From the NCBI GenBank assembly GCA_040880025.1, contig JBBDJD010000013.1:124001-188000 (forward strand): DNA of 64,000 bases, read 5' to 3'. Of the stretch, positions 7,105 through 15,315 are shown piece after piece. Within the stretch, counting starts at the first letter, position 1; each line of letters starts with the position of its first letter. The DNA comes from RCIO01 sp040880025. GTDB taxonomy: Bacteria > Pseudomonadota > Alphaproteobacteria > Rhizobiales > Rhizobiaceae. The notes under the pieces are model-generated. The model was not told the origin of the DNA. It saw only the letters and a program-made list of their open reading frames with translations, and ran no database searches. The position numbers and the translations under genes were made by a program.

Positions 7105-8907
7105 TTGAGTGTCACAACAGCCCCAGACGAAGCCTGGCTAACCGGTATCGAAGCCGGTTGTGAACGGCTGGTCCACCCGCGGGTGCACGATCCGCTCGAG
7201 CGCGCTCGTCAGCGGCGTTTCGTGGGCGTCGCGCTTGCCGCACCATTCTTGATCGCCCCCGCACTGGCGCCGGCACTGGCCGTTTTTCTGGCGGGACCTT
7301 CGCTGCTTGCCGCCGTCTGCGCCATTTTCGCAATCGCCTGGACGTGCGCCACGATTGCCGCGGTGACAGGCAGCCGCGCGCTCGCCGAACCCGTTGCGCT
7401 GACAGCCGCCACAATCGCCGTGGTCGCCGCGATCGCGGGCGGCGGCGGGATTGCCTATCCCGCGACGCTTCTCGCCATGGCGCTGGTGTTCGAAACTTAC
7501 TGGGTCGACAGGACTGTGGGGAGGGCCGCGCTCGGCGGGGCGGCAGCCGGCGTTGCAATTGTGCTTTCGGGCGTGGTCGGAACCTACGTCGCCGGTTCTG
7601 CGGCCGGAACGTCGGCATGGGCATGGCTTGCGCCCTGTATCTACTTTGCCCTGGTTGCTGCGCGGCTTTCGACAATGTTGCGTTCCGCCGACAAATCGGT
7701 CCCGAGCCCGCCCACCGACGAACTGGCGCAATTGTTCGGCGCTGCCGTGCTCAAGCTGTCGCCGACGGGCGAGGTGGTGGAGGCGTCCGACGAGGCGGGC
7801 GCGGTGTTTGGACTGCCGGCGGGCCTTCTTGCGGGACGCTCCCTGTTTGAGCGCGTGCACGTGGCCGACCGCGTCGCGTTCATGAACGCGCTCGAGAACA
7901 TGACGACGGGCGATCCCAGACGAACGGCCGAGCTGCGCATACGCGCGGCGAACAACGGCGACGCGGGTACGGACGGCCGGTTTGTGCCGGTTTCGCTGGA
8001 AATCTTTCGGCTGCCGCAGTTCAAAGGTGAATTGACCGTGGTCGTCCGCGACAACACGGCGCTGGCCGCCCTGCGCGGCGAGATCGAAGCGGCCAGGCAA
8101 ACCGCCGACAGCACCGAGGTGGCGAAGAACAGGTTCCTGGCCGCGGTCAGCCACGAACTGCGGACACCGCTCAACGCAATCATCGGATTTTCCGACATGA
8201 TGCTGAACGACATGGTTGGCGACCTGACCGAGCAACAACAGGAGTATGTCGGGCTGATCAGCAGTTCGGGCCACCATCTTCTGTCGGTCGTGAATGCGAT
8301 CCTAGATGTCTCGCGGATCGAATCGGGCGCCTACAGCATCAGGCCCGAGCCTTTCGCAGTCGCCGAGGCGGTGGAACTCTGCCGCTCTATGATGGCGCAT
8401 CAGGCCGAGACACAGGGCGTCGAACTGATCGTTTCGGTTCGTCCCGACGTTCGCGAACTTGCCGCCGACAGGCGCGCCGTGCAGCAGATCATGATCAATC
8501 TGTTGTCCAATGCGATCAAGTTCACGCCAGCGGGGGGATCGGTGTCGCTGGACGTTTTCCGCCAGGGCGGCAAGTTGAGCTTCGTCGTCTCCGACACCGG
8601 CATCGGCATTGCCGCGGAGGATTTCGACAGGCTTGGCCAGCCTTTCACGCAGCTGAGCAACGACACCACACGCCAGTTCGAAGGGGCGGGTCTTGGCCTG
8701 TCGCTGGTCAAGGGGCTCGTCCGGTTGCATGAGGGCGAACTGGCGGTGGAAAGCGCGCCGGGCGAGGGGACCGTCGTTACCGTCACGCTCCCGGTCGACG
8801 GACCGAAATCGCTTGAAGAGGAAGCAACGCCGAAGGCGCCGGTGTCGGCCATGGTGCATGCGATGGATTTGAAGGTGAGAGATGAGACAGTCCGCAAGAC
8901 AGCTTGA
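7105..8907 (+). CDS. divJ: DivJ-like membrane sensor histidine kinase with PAS domain
   Basis: A 600-residue hybrid-free sensor kinase. The N-terminus (about residues 38-190) holds about six hydrophobic helices. A PAS domain follows (about 203-325, LAQLFGAAVLKLSP ... FVPVSLEIF), then HisKA with the phosphorylated His350 in AVSHELRTPLNAIIGF, and a HATPase_c domain with NLLSNAIKFTP, SDTGIGI and GAGLGLSLVKGL. The architecture fits DivJ, the kinase of the cell-fate regulator DivK, and Sinorhizobium divJ also lies close to mucR. The start is a TTG at 7105 without a clear alternative, so the exact N-terminus is uncertain. It overlaps the next gene by 26 bp. The divJ name is inferred from architecture and context. 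Confidence 0.8.
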   Translation: MSVTTAPDEAWLTGIEAGCERLVHPRVHDPLERARQRRFVGVALAAPFLIAPALAPALAVFLAGPSLLAAVCAIFAIAWTCATIAAVTGSRALAEPVALTAATIAVVAAIAGGGGIAYPATLLAMALVFETYWVDRTVGRAALGGAAAGVAIVLSGVVGTYVAGSAAGTSAWAWLAPCIYFALVAARLSTMLRSADKSVPSPPTDELAQLFGAAVLKLSPTGEVVEASDEAGAVFGLPAGLLAGRSLFERVHVADRVAFMNALENMTTGDPRRTAELRIRAANNGDAGTDGRFVPVSLEIFRLPQFKGELTVVVRDNTALAALRGEIEAARQTADSTEVAKNRFLAAVSHELRTPLNAIIGFSDMMLNDMVGDLTEQQQEYVGLISSSGHHLLSVVNAILDVSRIESGAYSIRPEPFAVAEAVELCRSMMAHQAETQGVELIVSVRPDVRELAADRRAVQQIMINLLSNAIKFTPAGGSVSLDVFRQGGKLSFVVSDTGIGIAAEDFDRLGQPFTQLSNDTTRQFEGAGLGLSLVKGLVRLHEGELAVESAPGEGTVVTVTLPVDGPKSLEEEATPKAPVSAMVHAMDLKVRDETVRKTA

Positions 8908-9760
8908 GGAACCGACCGGTCTGGGCGCTTTGTTGAGGGAGGGACTGGTTCTCTCCGCAGGCGCGATCATGCGTAACCCGGTCTCGGTGGGCGGCACGAC
9001 GGCGTTTCTGGTCGCGCTCGGCTTCATTTCGGCAAACGCGCTCTGGTATCAGCCGCACTTTCACGAAGGCGCATTCTTCTCCACGCGCGCTCCCGTTGCC
9101 GATGCCGCCACATTCCGGGATCCGGAACCCCAGGCGATATTGCGTGAAGTGGCGCCGACCCCGCAGCTGTTGGACAGGCCCGTACAGGTCGAAGCGACCG
9201 ATACTCAGGTCACCGAAAGCATCGAGGCGCGGCAGGAGCCGGCGATATCCGGCGATCCCCTTGTCGCCAAGGTCCAGACGATCCTGAAGGGTCTCGATCT
9301 CTACAGGGGCGATGTGGACGGGTTGACCGGTCCGCAAACAGGAACGGCGATTGCCGCCTATCAGAAAATCGTGGGTTTGCAGGAAACCGGTCAGGTCGAT
9401 GAGGTGTTGCTGACGCAACTTGGCATTGCACAGCCTGAATCAGCAGCTGTCGATCCCGGCCAGGTCGCGGCGTTGCCGGCCGCGATAGAAATACCGGCCA
9501 CGTCGCCGGTGCCTGCGCCGCGGCCCGCTGCAAAAGTGGAGCAGGCAAGCATGTCCACCCAGACGCCCGATCCCACGATCGTGCGTATTCAGGCGGGACT
9601 GCGAGCCTTTGGCAATGACGGCATCGAGCTGGACGGCAAGGTCGGCGAGCGCACGAAGCGCGCGATCGAGGAGTTCCAGTCGCTTTTCGGCCTGCCGGTG
9701 ACTGGTGTGCCCGACGAAGCCGTTGTAGCGAAAATGCGGGAAATCGGCCTCACCAATTGA
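8882..9760 (+). CDS. Membrane-anchored peptidoglycan-binding protein (two PG_binding_1 repeats)
   Basis: A 292-residue protein with one transmembrane helix (about residues 38-60, SVGGTTAFLVALGFISANALW) and a periplasmic part. The latter has two peptidoglycan-binding repeats: about 127-180 (VQTILKGLDLYRGDVDGLTG ... YQKIVGLQETG) and about 233-290 (IQAGLRAFGNDGIELDGKVG ... FQSLFGLPVTG). A Pro/Ala-rich linker joins them. Its ATG lies inside the end of the DivJ-like gene with a good GAGAG site, implying coupled expression. It probably anchors to or senses the cell wall; a link to the kinase is suggested only by the overlap. Confidence 0.88.
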   Translation: MRQSARQLEEPTGLGALLREGLVLSAGAIMRNPVSVGGTTAFLVALGFISANALWYQPHFHEGAFFSTRAPVADAATFRDPEPQAILREVAPTPQLLDRPVQVEATDTQVTESIEARQEPAISGDPLVAKVQTILKGLDLYRGDVDGLTGPQTGTAIAAYQKIVGLQETGQVDEVLLTQLGIAQPESAAVDPGQVAALPAAIEIPATSPVPAPRPAAKVEQASMSTQTPDPTIVRIQAGLRAFGNDGIELDGKVGERTKRAIEEFQSLFGLPVTGVPDEAVVAKMREIGLTN

Positions 9761-9797
9761 ACGACGGGCTGGCAGGCATCACAAGGCCTTTGAGACA

Positions 9798-10145
9798 GTG
9801 CGGCTAACCTCCGAATTCTGGGTTTCGGCCCTGACCCGGCGCCTTCAGACCGAGGGTGGTTTCGCTGCCGTCGTCAGGCGCGGCGCGACGGAGGCCGGAG
9901 CGGTGTTTCTCATCCTGCGAACGCGCGCAGGCGATCTCAGCCTCTACGGACCGGCCCCACAGGCGGACTATGACGAGGCGCGGCCATCAGAGCGCTATTT
10001 CGCGCCCCTGGTCCGCATCGGATTGCAAGAAGATATCGACTCCAAGCTCGAACGCGAGATGCGGTTCGATCCCGATGTCTGGATCGTGGAACTGGAAACG
10101 GAAGAAGAAGCGCTCGGCAGGCTGATCGAAATCAGGACGCCTTGA
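9798..10145 (+). CDS. DUF1491 family protein
   Basis: A 115-residue cytoplasmic protein of unknown function. It starts with a GTG at 9798 and reads RLTSEFWVSALTRRLQTEGGFAAVVRRGATEAGAVFLIL, given here in parts: LTSEFWVSALTRR and FAAVVRRGATEAGAVF. These are the diagnostic segments of DUF1491, a family common in alphaproteobacteria. The C-terminus is acidic (DPDVWIVELETEEEALGRLIEI). It follows the peptidoglycan-binding gene by 37 bp on the same strand. Its 3' end overlaps the convergent DUF2336 gene by 14 bp. Confidence 0.88.
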   Translation: MRLTSEFWVSALTRRLQTEGGFAAVVRRGATEAGAVFLILRTRAGDLSLYGPAPQADYDEARPSERYFAPLVRIGLQEDIDSKLEREMRFDPDVWIVELETEEEALGRLIEIRTP

Positions 10146-11151
10146 GCACCCGGACATTGTCAGCATCATTCGCCGGCTCTGCCGCGACCGGCTCCCATTC
10201 CCGCGACAGCACTGCGCGCCGCCCGGCGTCGCGTTCGCGCCATGCGTTTACCTCGTCGCGCGCAGCGTTCAACTCAAGCCGCCTATAGCTTTCGACGAAA
10301 CCACGCACACTGTCGTGGCCGACCAGCCCGTAAGGGTAGGCGAGAACCGCGACGAGAAACGCCTGTTCGACGGACAGGTCGAGGGCCTTGAGCACGGCCG
10401 TCAATCCCGGCGCATCATCGTCATCGAGCATCCGCGCGGTACCGAAGCCGATGTTCAGTGCGTCGGCCAGGGCGGTGTGAAAGAACGCATCCGAGCCGGT
10501 GAGCGCGGACGACAGCAGCCTGGAATATGCGGCCGATGCGGTGGACCAATCGAGCGCCGGCGCGGCGGGCGCGGCTTGCGCGGGCCTGGCGGGGCGCATC
10601 ATTTCGCGCAATTGAACCCGAACGTCCTCGGCCGCATCAATCGGCTGATCAGCGGCAGGCCCGGCTTGAACCTGTTCCTGAACCACTGGTGCGGCTTCAG
10701 GTTGGGTCGTTTCGACGTCACCCGCATCGGCAAGGACGGTGTTCGTCGCGCCGAGCGCCGTGATGAGCTTCGCGATGTTGGAATTGAGATTGGCTCGACG
10801 GCTGATCGCCTTCGCATGACCGATGCCGTGGCGGCCGATGAGGCCGATCAGGTCGACATCGCTCAAATTGACGGAACGGGTGAGCAGAGGCGCGGAAATG
10901 TCCAGAGTCTCCTCCGCGAGCCGCCGCAACAATGCTGTCGGCTGAGGACCCATTTCCGAGAGGGCGGCCGCTGCATAGCGCCTGCCTTCAGTGGAAACGA
11001 GCGGCAGGAGCGGAAGTGTCAGATCATCGAACTGTTCCGCGTCGCGCCGCGACGGACGCACGAGAGCGCAATAGGCGGAGATGGCCGAGCGGAACAGGCG
11101 TTCTGGTTTCTCGGCGTTGTTGCGGTTTGAAATCAATGAGCTGGAAGTCAC
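10132..11151 (-). CDS. DUF2336 domain-containing protein
   Basis: A 339-residue soluble, mostly helical protein. Its N-terminal half has HEAT-like alpha repeats and the DUF2336 signature: LPLVSTEGRRYAAAALSEMG, TALLRRLAEETLDISAPLL and DVDLIGLIGRHGIGHAKAIS. A glutamine/alanine-rich linker follows (about 150-200), then a second helical domain ending RRAVLSREWEPV. It starts at a GTG (11151). Proteins of this family may be scaffold or regulatory modules; no enzyme motif is visible. The 3' end overlaps the convergent DUF1491 gene. Confidence 0.85.
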   Translation of the reverse strand: MTSSSLISNRNNAEKPERLFRSAISAYCALVRPSRRDAEQFDDLTLPLLPLVSTEGRRYAAAALSEMGPQPTALLRRLAEETLDISAPLLTRSVNLSDVDLIGLIGRHGIGHAKAISRRANLNSNIAKLITALGATNTVLADAGDVETTQPEAAPVVQEQVQAGPAADQPIDAAEDVRVQLREMMRPARPAQAAPAAPALDWSTASAAYSRLLSSALTGSDAFFHTALADALNIGFGTARMLDDDDAPGLTAVLKALDLSVEQAFLVAVLAYPYGLVGHDSVRGFVESYRRLELNAARDEVNAWRERDAGRRAVLSREWEPVAAEPANDADNVRVLKAS

Positions 11152-11249
11152 GCGATTGCCCGGTACACAGGAATACAGAAACAGGAATCGCTATGCCTTC
11201 AACGCGGCAGGCGATCCCCCACCCGGTACCGACAACTAGGCGAAAATTG

Positions 11250-11265
11250 TTAGCAAGCTGTTAAC
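11250..11265 (+). promoter_or_regulatory. CtrA-box-like site between DUF2336 and a small gene
   Basis: TTAG-CAAGCTG-TTAAC matches TTAA-N7-TTAAC in eight of nine defined positions and lies in the divergent gap between the DUF2336 gene and the small gene at 11351, roughly 100 bp from each start. It could serve either. This is a pattern match only. Confidence 0.35.
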
Positions 11266-11350
11266 CCTGACAGGTGCTTACTTGGTTCCACCACGCGTAG
11301 TGTTTCTAGCGTTGCATTCTTTTCCGCTTGTCGATGGAGAACGCAGAATC

Positions 11351-11545
11351 ATGGCGGATGTCATCTCGATCATTGTTCACCGGCGCACACGGTATCAGCC
11401 GCCGCGCACGGACGGACCCGGCGCTTCGATCGTTCTGTTTCCCGGGGTCCGCTACGAAAGAACCGAAGGTCCCGACGAGAGCGACCCATCGACGTCGTCA
11501 AAGAGGGCCTCGCGGAGCGAAAGACAGCGGAAATCCCAAGCCTGA
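11351..11545 (+). CDS. Small conserved hypothetical protein
   Basis: A 64-residue protein reading MADVISIIVHRRTRYQPPR, then GASIVLFPGVRYERTEGP, and ending in a polar, basic serine-rich tail. The order and spacing of the two cores resemble a short hypothetical protein I recall as common in Phyllobacteriaceae. The ATG at 11351 was preferred over longer readings because the conserved part begins there. There is no signal peptide or membrane helix. It ends 9 bp before the convergent DUF1254 gene. Function unknown. Confidence 0.6.
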   Translation: MADVISIIVHRRTRYQPPRTDGPGASIVLFPGVRYERTEGPDESDPSTSSKRASRSERQRKSQA

Positions 11546-11554
11546 CCAGCAACG

Positions 11555-12097
11555 TCAGCTCGGCGCGCAGGTCACGTCCGAGAGAAAATTGTCGATGGCA
11601 CTGCGCCAGGTAGGGTCGGGCACGAAGGCGCGCACCACCACGATGCCTTCGGCAAGATCGGCCTCCACAAACACCGAATCCACGAAACTTTCCGGAAGCG
11701 TTTTCCGAACCTCGATCGTCTGAACGGGTGTCAGCACGACGAAGTCGACCCGACCGTCCGGCGCTGTCCGGTCATTGAAGCTGTAGATGTTTTGGCCATT
11801 GCGGTCGTAAACCGACATCGACCAGAACGGAACCGTTCCGTCGCCGGCCACATGCACGACGCCATCCTTCAGATCGAAGCGGCAGGCAACGGCGGAAAAC
11901 AGCGGATCGACCGAGCGCACCAGCGGCGTGGTGGCGCCTGAGCCGCCGATCTTGGTCATCGCGTAATGGTCTGACGTCTGCGACAGCAGCGACCAGGCAT
12001 CGCGCTCCGTATAGTAGGGCAGGAGCATGAGCACCGCGATGTGGACGATGCCCGCGCCGAACAGGCTAACCAGAAGCGCGTAGCCTATCCTAGTCAT
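11555..12097 (-). CDS. DUF1254 domain-containing membrane-anchored protein
   Basis: A 180-residue protein with an N-terminal helix (residues 5-27, YALLVSLFGAGIVHIAVLML) and a periplasmic domain. The latter has ACRFDLKDGVVHVAG, PFWSMSVYDRNGQNIYSFND and ISFIDxVxVEADL-like segments, as in DUF1254 proteins. Its ATG overlaps the end of the DUF1214 gene upstream on the same strand. DUF1254 and DUF1214 normally occur as two halves of one protein or as adjacent genes, so the two probably act together. Biochemical role unknown. Confidence 0.85.
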   Translation of the reverse strand: MTRIGYALLVSLFGAGIVHIAVLMLLPYYTERDAWSLLSQTSDHYAMTKIGGSGATTPLVRSVDPLFSAVACRFDLKDGVVHVAGDGTVPFWSMSVYDRNGQNIYSFNDRTAPDGRVDFVVLTPVQTIEVRKTLPESFVDSVFVEADLAEGIVVVRAFVPDPTWRSAIDNFLSDVTCAPS

Positions 12098-12674
12098 CGC
12101 AATCGACCTTGAGCACCTGGGGAAGCGATATCTCGAATACCCGTGCCGAGGATGCGGCCGGCGTGTCGTAGAGTGTGAGCACGAACTGCATCGGACCCCG
12201 GCCACTCACTCCCAGCCAGTTCCCCGCAGCCGGGTGACTGCCGGCGGTGATGGAAATTGCCCCGTCGACCGTGCGCAGCATTTCCTGTGAATGCAGCGCG
12301 GGAATGCGGCGGACGGTTGGGGGCAGCACCACACGCTGCTCGTCGGCGACATAAAGCGTCCAGAAGCGGGCGGAAGGAATCTGACCCTCGATCTGATAGC
12401 TGCACTCGCGGCGCAGGAGATTGCCCGACGTGTCGTGGCTGGCGACGAAGGTGATGCCTTCGGCCCGGCCAAGCGACAGACCGCCTTCGCGGGCAAAACG
12501 GGCCTTGGAATAGGTGTCTGCGTGAGGCGTGCCAACATCCGGAAACGCCGTCCATCCGCTGATGACGACAGCGCCGATGCCCTCGCTGGCGTTCAGCGCC
12601 AGCCACACGCTCGCGGCGCCGCCTCCGATGGAGACGACGAGGATGATGGCTGAGAAAAAGATAGTTCGGATCAT
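12090..12674 (-). CDS. DUF1214 domain-containing exported protein
   Basis: A 194-residue protein with an N-terminal signal anchor (residues 5-28, IFFSAIILVVSIGGGAASVWL). The periplasmic DUF1214 domain shows the family pattern ARFWTLYVADEQRVVLP, then HSQEMLRTVDGAISITAG, NWLGVSGRGPMQFVLTLYD and a short acidic end. It overlaps the DUF1254 gene by 8 bp, supporting joint expression and a joint function. It follows the penicillin-binding protein gene on the same strand by 97 bp and may be read through from it. Confidence 0.86.
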   Translation of the reverse strand: MIRTIFFSAIILVVSIGGGAASVWLALNASEGIGAVVISGWTAFPDVGTPHADTYSKARFAREGGLSLGRAEGITFVASHDTSGNLLRRECSYQIEGQIPSARFWTLYVADEQRVVLPPTVRRIPALHSQEMLRTVDGAISITAGSHPAAGNWLGVSGRGPMQFVLTLYDTPAASSARVFEISLPQVLKVDCDD

Positions 12675-12771
12675 GCTGTGCCCGCGCCGCCCTGGCAGGC
12701 TCCGAATAACCCGTTCGGGTCGCGGCGGGCAAGTTGCATCGGATCAATGCCCTTGAGAAGCCTGAACGCAG

Positions 12772-14958
12772 TCAGTTCGAGCCCGACTGGCCCGGCGTGT
12801 CCTCGTCCGGCTGCAGGGCGGACAAGGTCTCGGGCCGGACCGGCACTTCCATAGGCTTGGTGTCGTGGAAGATTTCCGACATTTCCCGAAGGAATTCGGT
12901 CGTTGCCGACGACATGACGGGCGGACGTTCGAGCGTGTCCGCCTGGTCGTCGGTCTTGCGTTTGGCCGCCGCAACGCCGATCGGCGCCACGAACGGATTG
13001 TCGATGCCGGGGATCGGCTTCAGCTCGGTGTTCTGGTGGGCATAAGTCATCAGGCGTTGCCATGTCATGGCGGGCAGGGAACCGCCGGTCATCCGCCGCG
13101 ATTCCGAAAAATCGTCATTTCCGAGCCATATGGCGGCGGTGTAATTGCCGGTATAGCCGACATACCAGGCGTCGCGATAAGCCTGTGTGGTGCCGGTCTT
13201 GCCGGCGGAGCGGATGCCCTCAAGCGCGGCGCGGCGGCCGGTGCCCCATTCGGGCACCTGCACGAGAATCGAGTTCATGCTCTGGATGGTGCTTTCCTGC
13301 AGCACACGGTGCGGCGGCGGCGCGTCCTTCTCGAAATCGTAGAGAACCTCACCATTGTGCGAGATGATCTGGTTGACGCCGTGCCGCGTTCCGCCAATGC
13401 CGCCATTGGCGAGTGTCAGATAGCCCGTCGCCTGGTCGAGCGCCGTCATTCCCGATGTACCCAGCACCATGGTCTTGTGACTTTCGATCGGTGACTCCAC
13501 GCCCATGGCATAGGTGAGGTCCTTGATCGGTTTGATGGTGAGAAAGTCTTTCGCCAGCCGGACGGGAACGGTGTTGATCGACTTGACCAGTGCGGTGGTC
13601 AGCGTCATGCGGCCGCTATAGCCGCGCGTGTAGTTTTTCGGCGACCAGCCGGCCCAGCTGATGGGGCCGTCGGATATGACAGATTCGGGCGTCAGACCGG
13701 CTTCCATCGCGGCGGTGTAGACATAAGGCTTGAAGGACGAGCCGGTCTGGCGCAGCGCCTTGGTGGCGCGATTGAACTGGCTTGCGCCGTAGTCGCGGCC
13801 GCCGACCATGGCGCGCACGGCGCCGTTATTGTCCAGAAGCACGATGGCGCCTTCCTCCACGCCGTAGCTCTTGCCGTGCTGGCGCAGATTGTATTCCAGC
13901 GATTCTTCGGCCGCGCGCTGGATGCCCATGTCGATTGTCGTGCGCGCGACCAGAGAGTGGTGCGGAATTCTGGCCGCCGTCGCCACGCGCTTGACCTCGT
14001 CGAAGGCCCAGTCGAGGTAGTAGTCGGGGCTTTCCTGGTCACCGCGGTCGACAGGCGTGGCCGGACGCAGCCGGGCAGACAGGACCTGCCCCTCGGTCAT
14101 GTAGCCTGCTTCGACCATGGCAGAGAGAACGGTGTTGGCGCGCTCGCGGGCGGCAGGCAGATTGATGTGCGGCGCATAGCGGGCCGGGGCCTTGAACAGG
14201 CCGGCCAGTATCGCCGCCTCGGCGACGTTCACGTCGGTGATGGGCTTGTCGAAATAGAAATCGGCGGCAGCCGCGATGCCGAACGTGCCGCCGCCCATAT
14301 AGGCGCGGTCGAGATAAAGCTGCAGGATCTCGCGCTTGGTGAGGTTCATCTCCAGCCAAAGCGCGAGGAAGGCTTCCTTGATCTTGCGCTCGACGGTGCG
14401 CTCATTGGTGAGAAACAGGTTCTTGGCCAGCTGCTGGGTCAGCGTGGAGCCGCCTTGCACGACCTGGTTGGCGCGCACGTTCTGGCCCAGCGCGCGGGCA
14501 AGGCCGAGAAAGTCGATGCCGAAATGTTCGTAGAAGCGCCGGTCCTCGGTCGCCAGCACCGCGTTGACCACGTGCTCGGGCAGTTCCTCCACCGGCAAGG
14601 AGTCGCGCTGGATGATGCCGCGCTGGCCGATCTCGTTGCCGTAGCGGTCGAGGAAGGTGACGGCGTATTCGCCCTGGTTGCGCCAGTCGCCGGCGGTCTC
14701 CTCGAAGGCCGGCAGCGCCAGCGCGAACATCAGCACCGCGCCCGCCGCCCCGAGCGTCATGCCCTCGCTGGCGAGTTCAAAGAAGCCGCGGCTGAAGCCG
14801 GTGAAGCGGAAGCGGCGGAAAAAGATGGTGATAGATTCCCACGCTTCCGCCAGCCTGAAACCCGCGTCATAGAGGGTGGAATCGAGCCATGCGTCGAGCT
14901 CGAGCAGCCGCGTCGCGCGCGGGCTCTTCGACTTCCTTGGCTCAAACGGATTGTCCAT
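12772..14958 (-). CDS. Class A penicillin-binding protein (PBP1A family, GT51 + transpeptidase)
   Basis: A 728-residue bifunctional peptidoglycan synthase. A cytoplasmic N-terminus precedes a membrane helix (about residues 68-86). The GT51 glycosyltransferase (about 95-270) has catalytic Glu138 in ATEDRRFYEHFG and the GGSTLTQQLAKNLFL motif. The transpeptidase (about 335-640) has S407-S-F-K410 in the SxxK motif, S460-I-N462 in SxN and a KTGTT motif. The C-terminal tail is polar and Pro-rich. It polymerises lipid II and cross-links peptides in the periplasm. It reads away from the GTA cluster, with a 357-bp gap between them. The exact paralogue (mrcA versus pbpC-type) is not resolved. Confidence 0.93.
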   Translation of the reverse strand: MDNPFEPRKSKSPRATRLLELDAWLDSTLYDAGFRLAEAWESITIFFRRFRFTGFSRGFFELASEGMTLGAAGAVLMFALALPAFEETAGDWRNQGEYAVTFLDRYGNEIGQRGIIQRDSLPVEELPEHVVNAVLATEDRRFYEHFGIDFLGLARALGQNVRANQVVQGGSTLTQQLAKNLFLTNERTVERKIKEAFLALWLEMNLTKREILQLYLDRAYMGGGTFGIAAAADFYFDKPITDVNVAEAAILAGLFKAPARYAPHINLPAARERANTVLSAMVEAGYMTEGQVLSARLRPATPVDRGDQESPDYYLDWAFDEVKRVATAARIPHHSLVARTTIDMGIQRAAEESLEYNLRQHGKSYGVEEGAIVLLDNNGAVRAMVGGRDYGASQFNRATKALRQTGSSFKPYVYTAAMEAGLTPESVISDGPISWAGWSPKNYTRGYSGRMTLTTALVKSINTVPVRLAKDFLTIKPIKDLTYAMGVESPIESHKTMVLGTSGMTALDQATGYLTLANGGIGGTRHGVNQIISHNGEVLYDFEKDAPPPHRVLQESTIQSMNSILVQVPEWGTGRRAALEGIRSAGKTGTTQAYRDAWYVGYTGNYTAAIWLGNDDFSESRRMTGGSLPAMTWQRLMTYAHQNTELKPIPGIDNPFVAPIGVAAAKRKTDDQADTLERPPVMSSATTEFLREMSEIFHDTKPMEVPVRPETLSALQPDEDTPGQSGSN

Positions 14959-15140
14959 GCGCGGCTGCGTTCCCCAACGTCCCGGCTGAAATCTGAAATC
15001 AGATACCGGCTATTTCAGGGCGTCATTCCCGCCGGCAAGTCCAGACTCTTCCCGATTTTTGGGAAGGCGACAAGGGGAAAGCGCTGGAATGGTAACCGGG
15101 AGCGGCGAGAGAAAAGAATGAATACCTAGGAATAAATCCC

Positions 15141-15169
15141 TTGACACCGTGACGGTGGCCGTGTAGGGT
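15141..15169 (+). promoter_or_regulatory. Sigma70-like promoter candidate for the GTA cluster
   Basis: A perfect -35 hexamer TTGACA (15141-15146), a 17-bp spacer and a -10-like TAGGGT (15164-15169) lie about 145 bp upstream of terS, in the 357-bp gap after the divergent PBP gene. No other good promoter is visible before the packed GTA genes. The -10 is weak (three of six bases), as is often the case for activator-dependent promoters. Control by a GafA-type activator is possible but not shown. Confidence 0.5.
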
Positions 15170-15207
15170 TCAGCTATCGTCCGACAATTGCGGTTGACGC
15201 GGTGCGG

Positions 15208-15266
15208 CCCGGCGGAGAGCCGGGAATGCCGAGGCATCAGGCAATCGGGAGCTCGGCAGGCCGAGC
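15208..15266 (+). other. Two tandem hairpins in the GTA leader
   Basis: The predicted leader between the promoter candidate and terS contains two inverted repeats: CCCGGC / GCCGGG with a 5-nt loop (15208-15224) and GCTCGGC / GCCGAGC separated by two bases (15251-15266). Neither is followed by a U-run, so they are not ordinary terminators. They could form structure near the 5' end of the GTA mRNA or be binding sites. Confidence 0.45.
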
Positions 15267-15315
15267 CATACACCGGACGTACGAGACGGAATTTCACGAC
15301 AATCCGGAGACTTCG

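Noticed and set aside
13876..15129. 417-codon open frame on the plus strand opposite the penicillin-binding protein gene
   Set aside because: The opposite strand carries an intact class A PBP with all active-site motifs; the plus frame has no plausible start site or family pattern.
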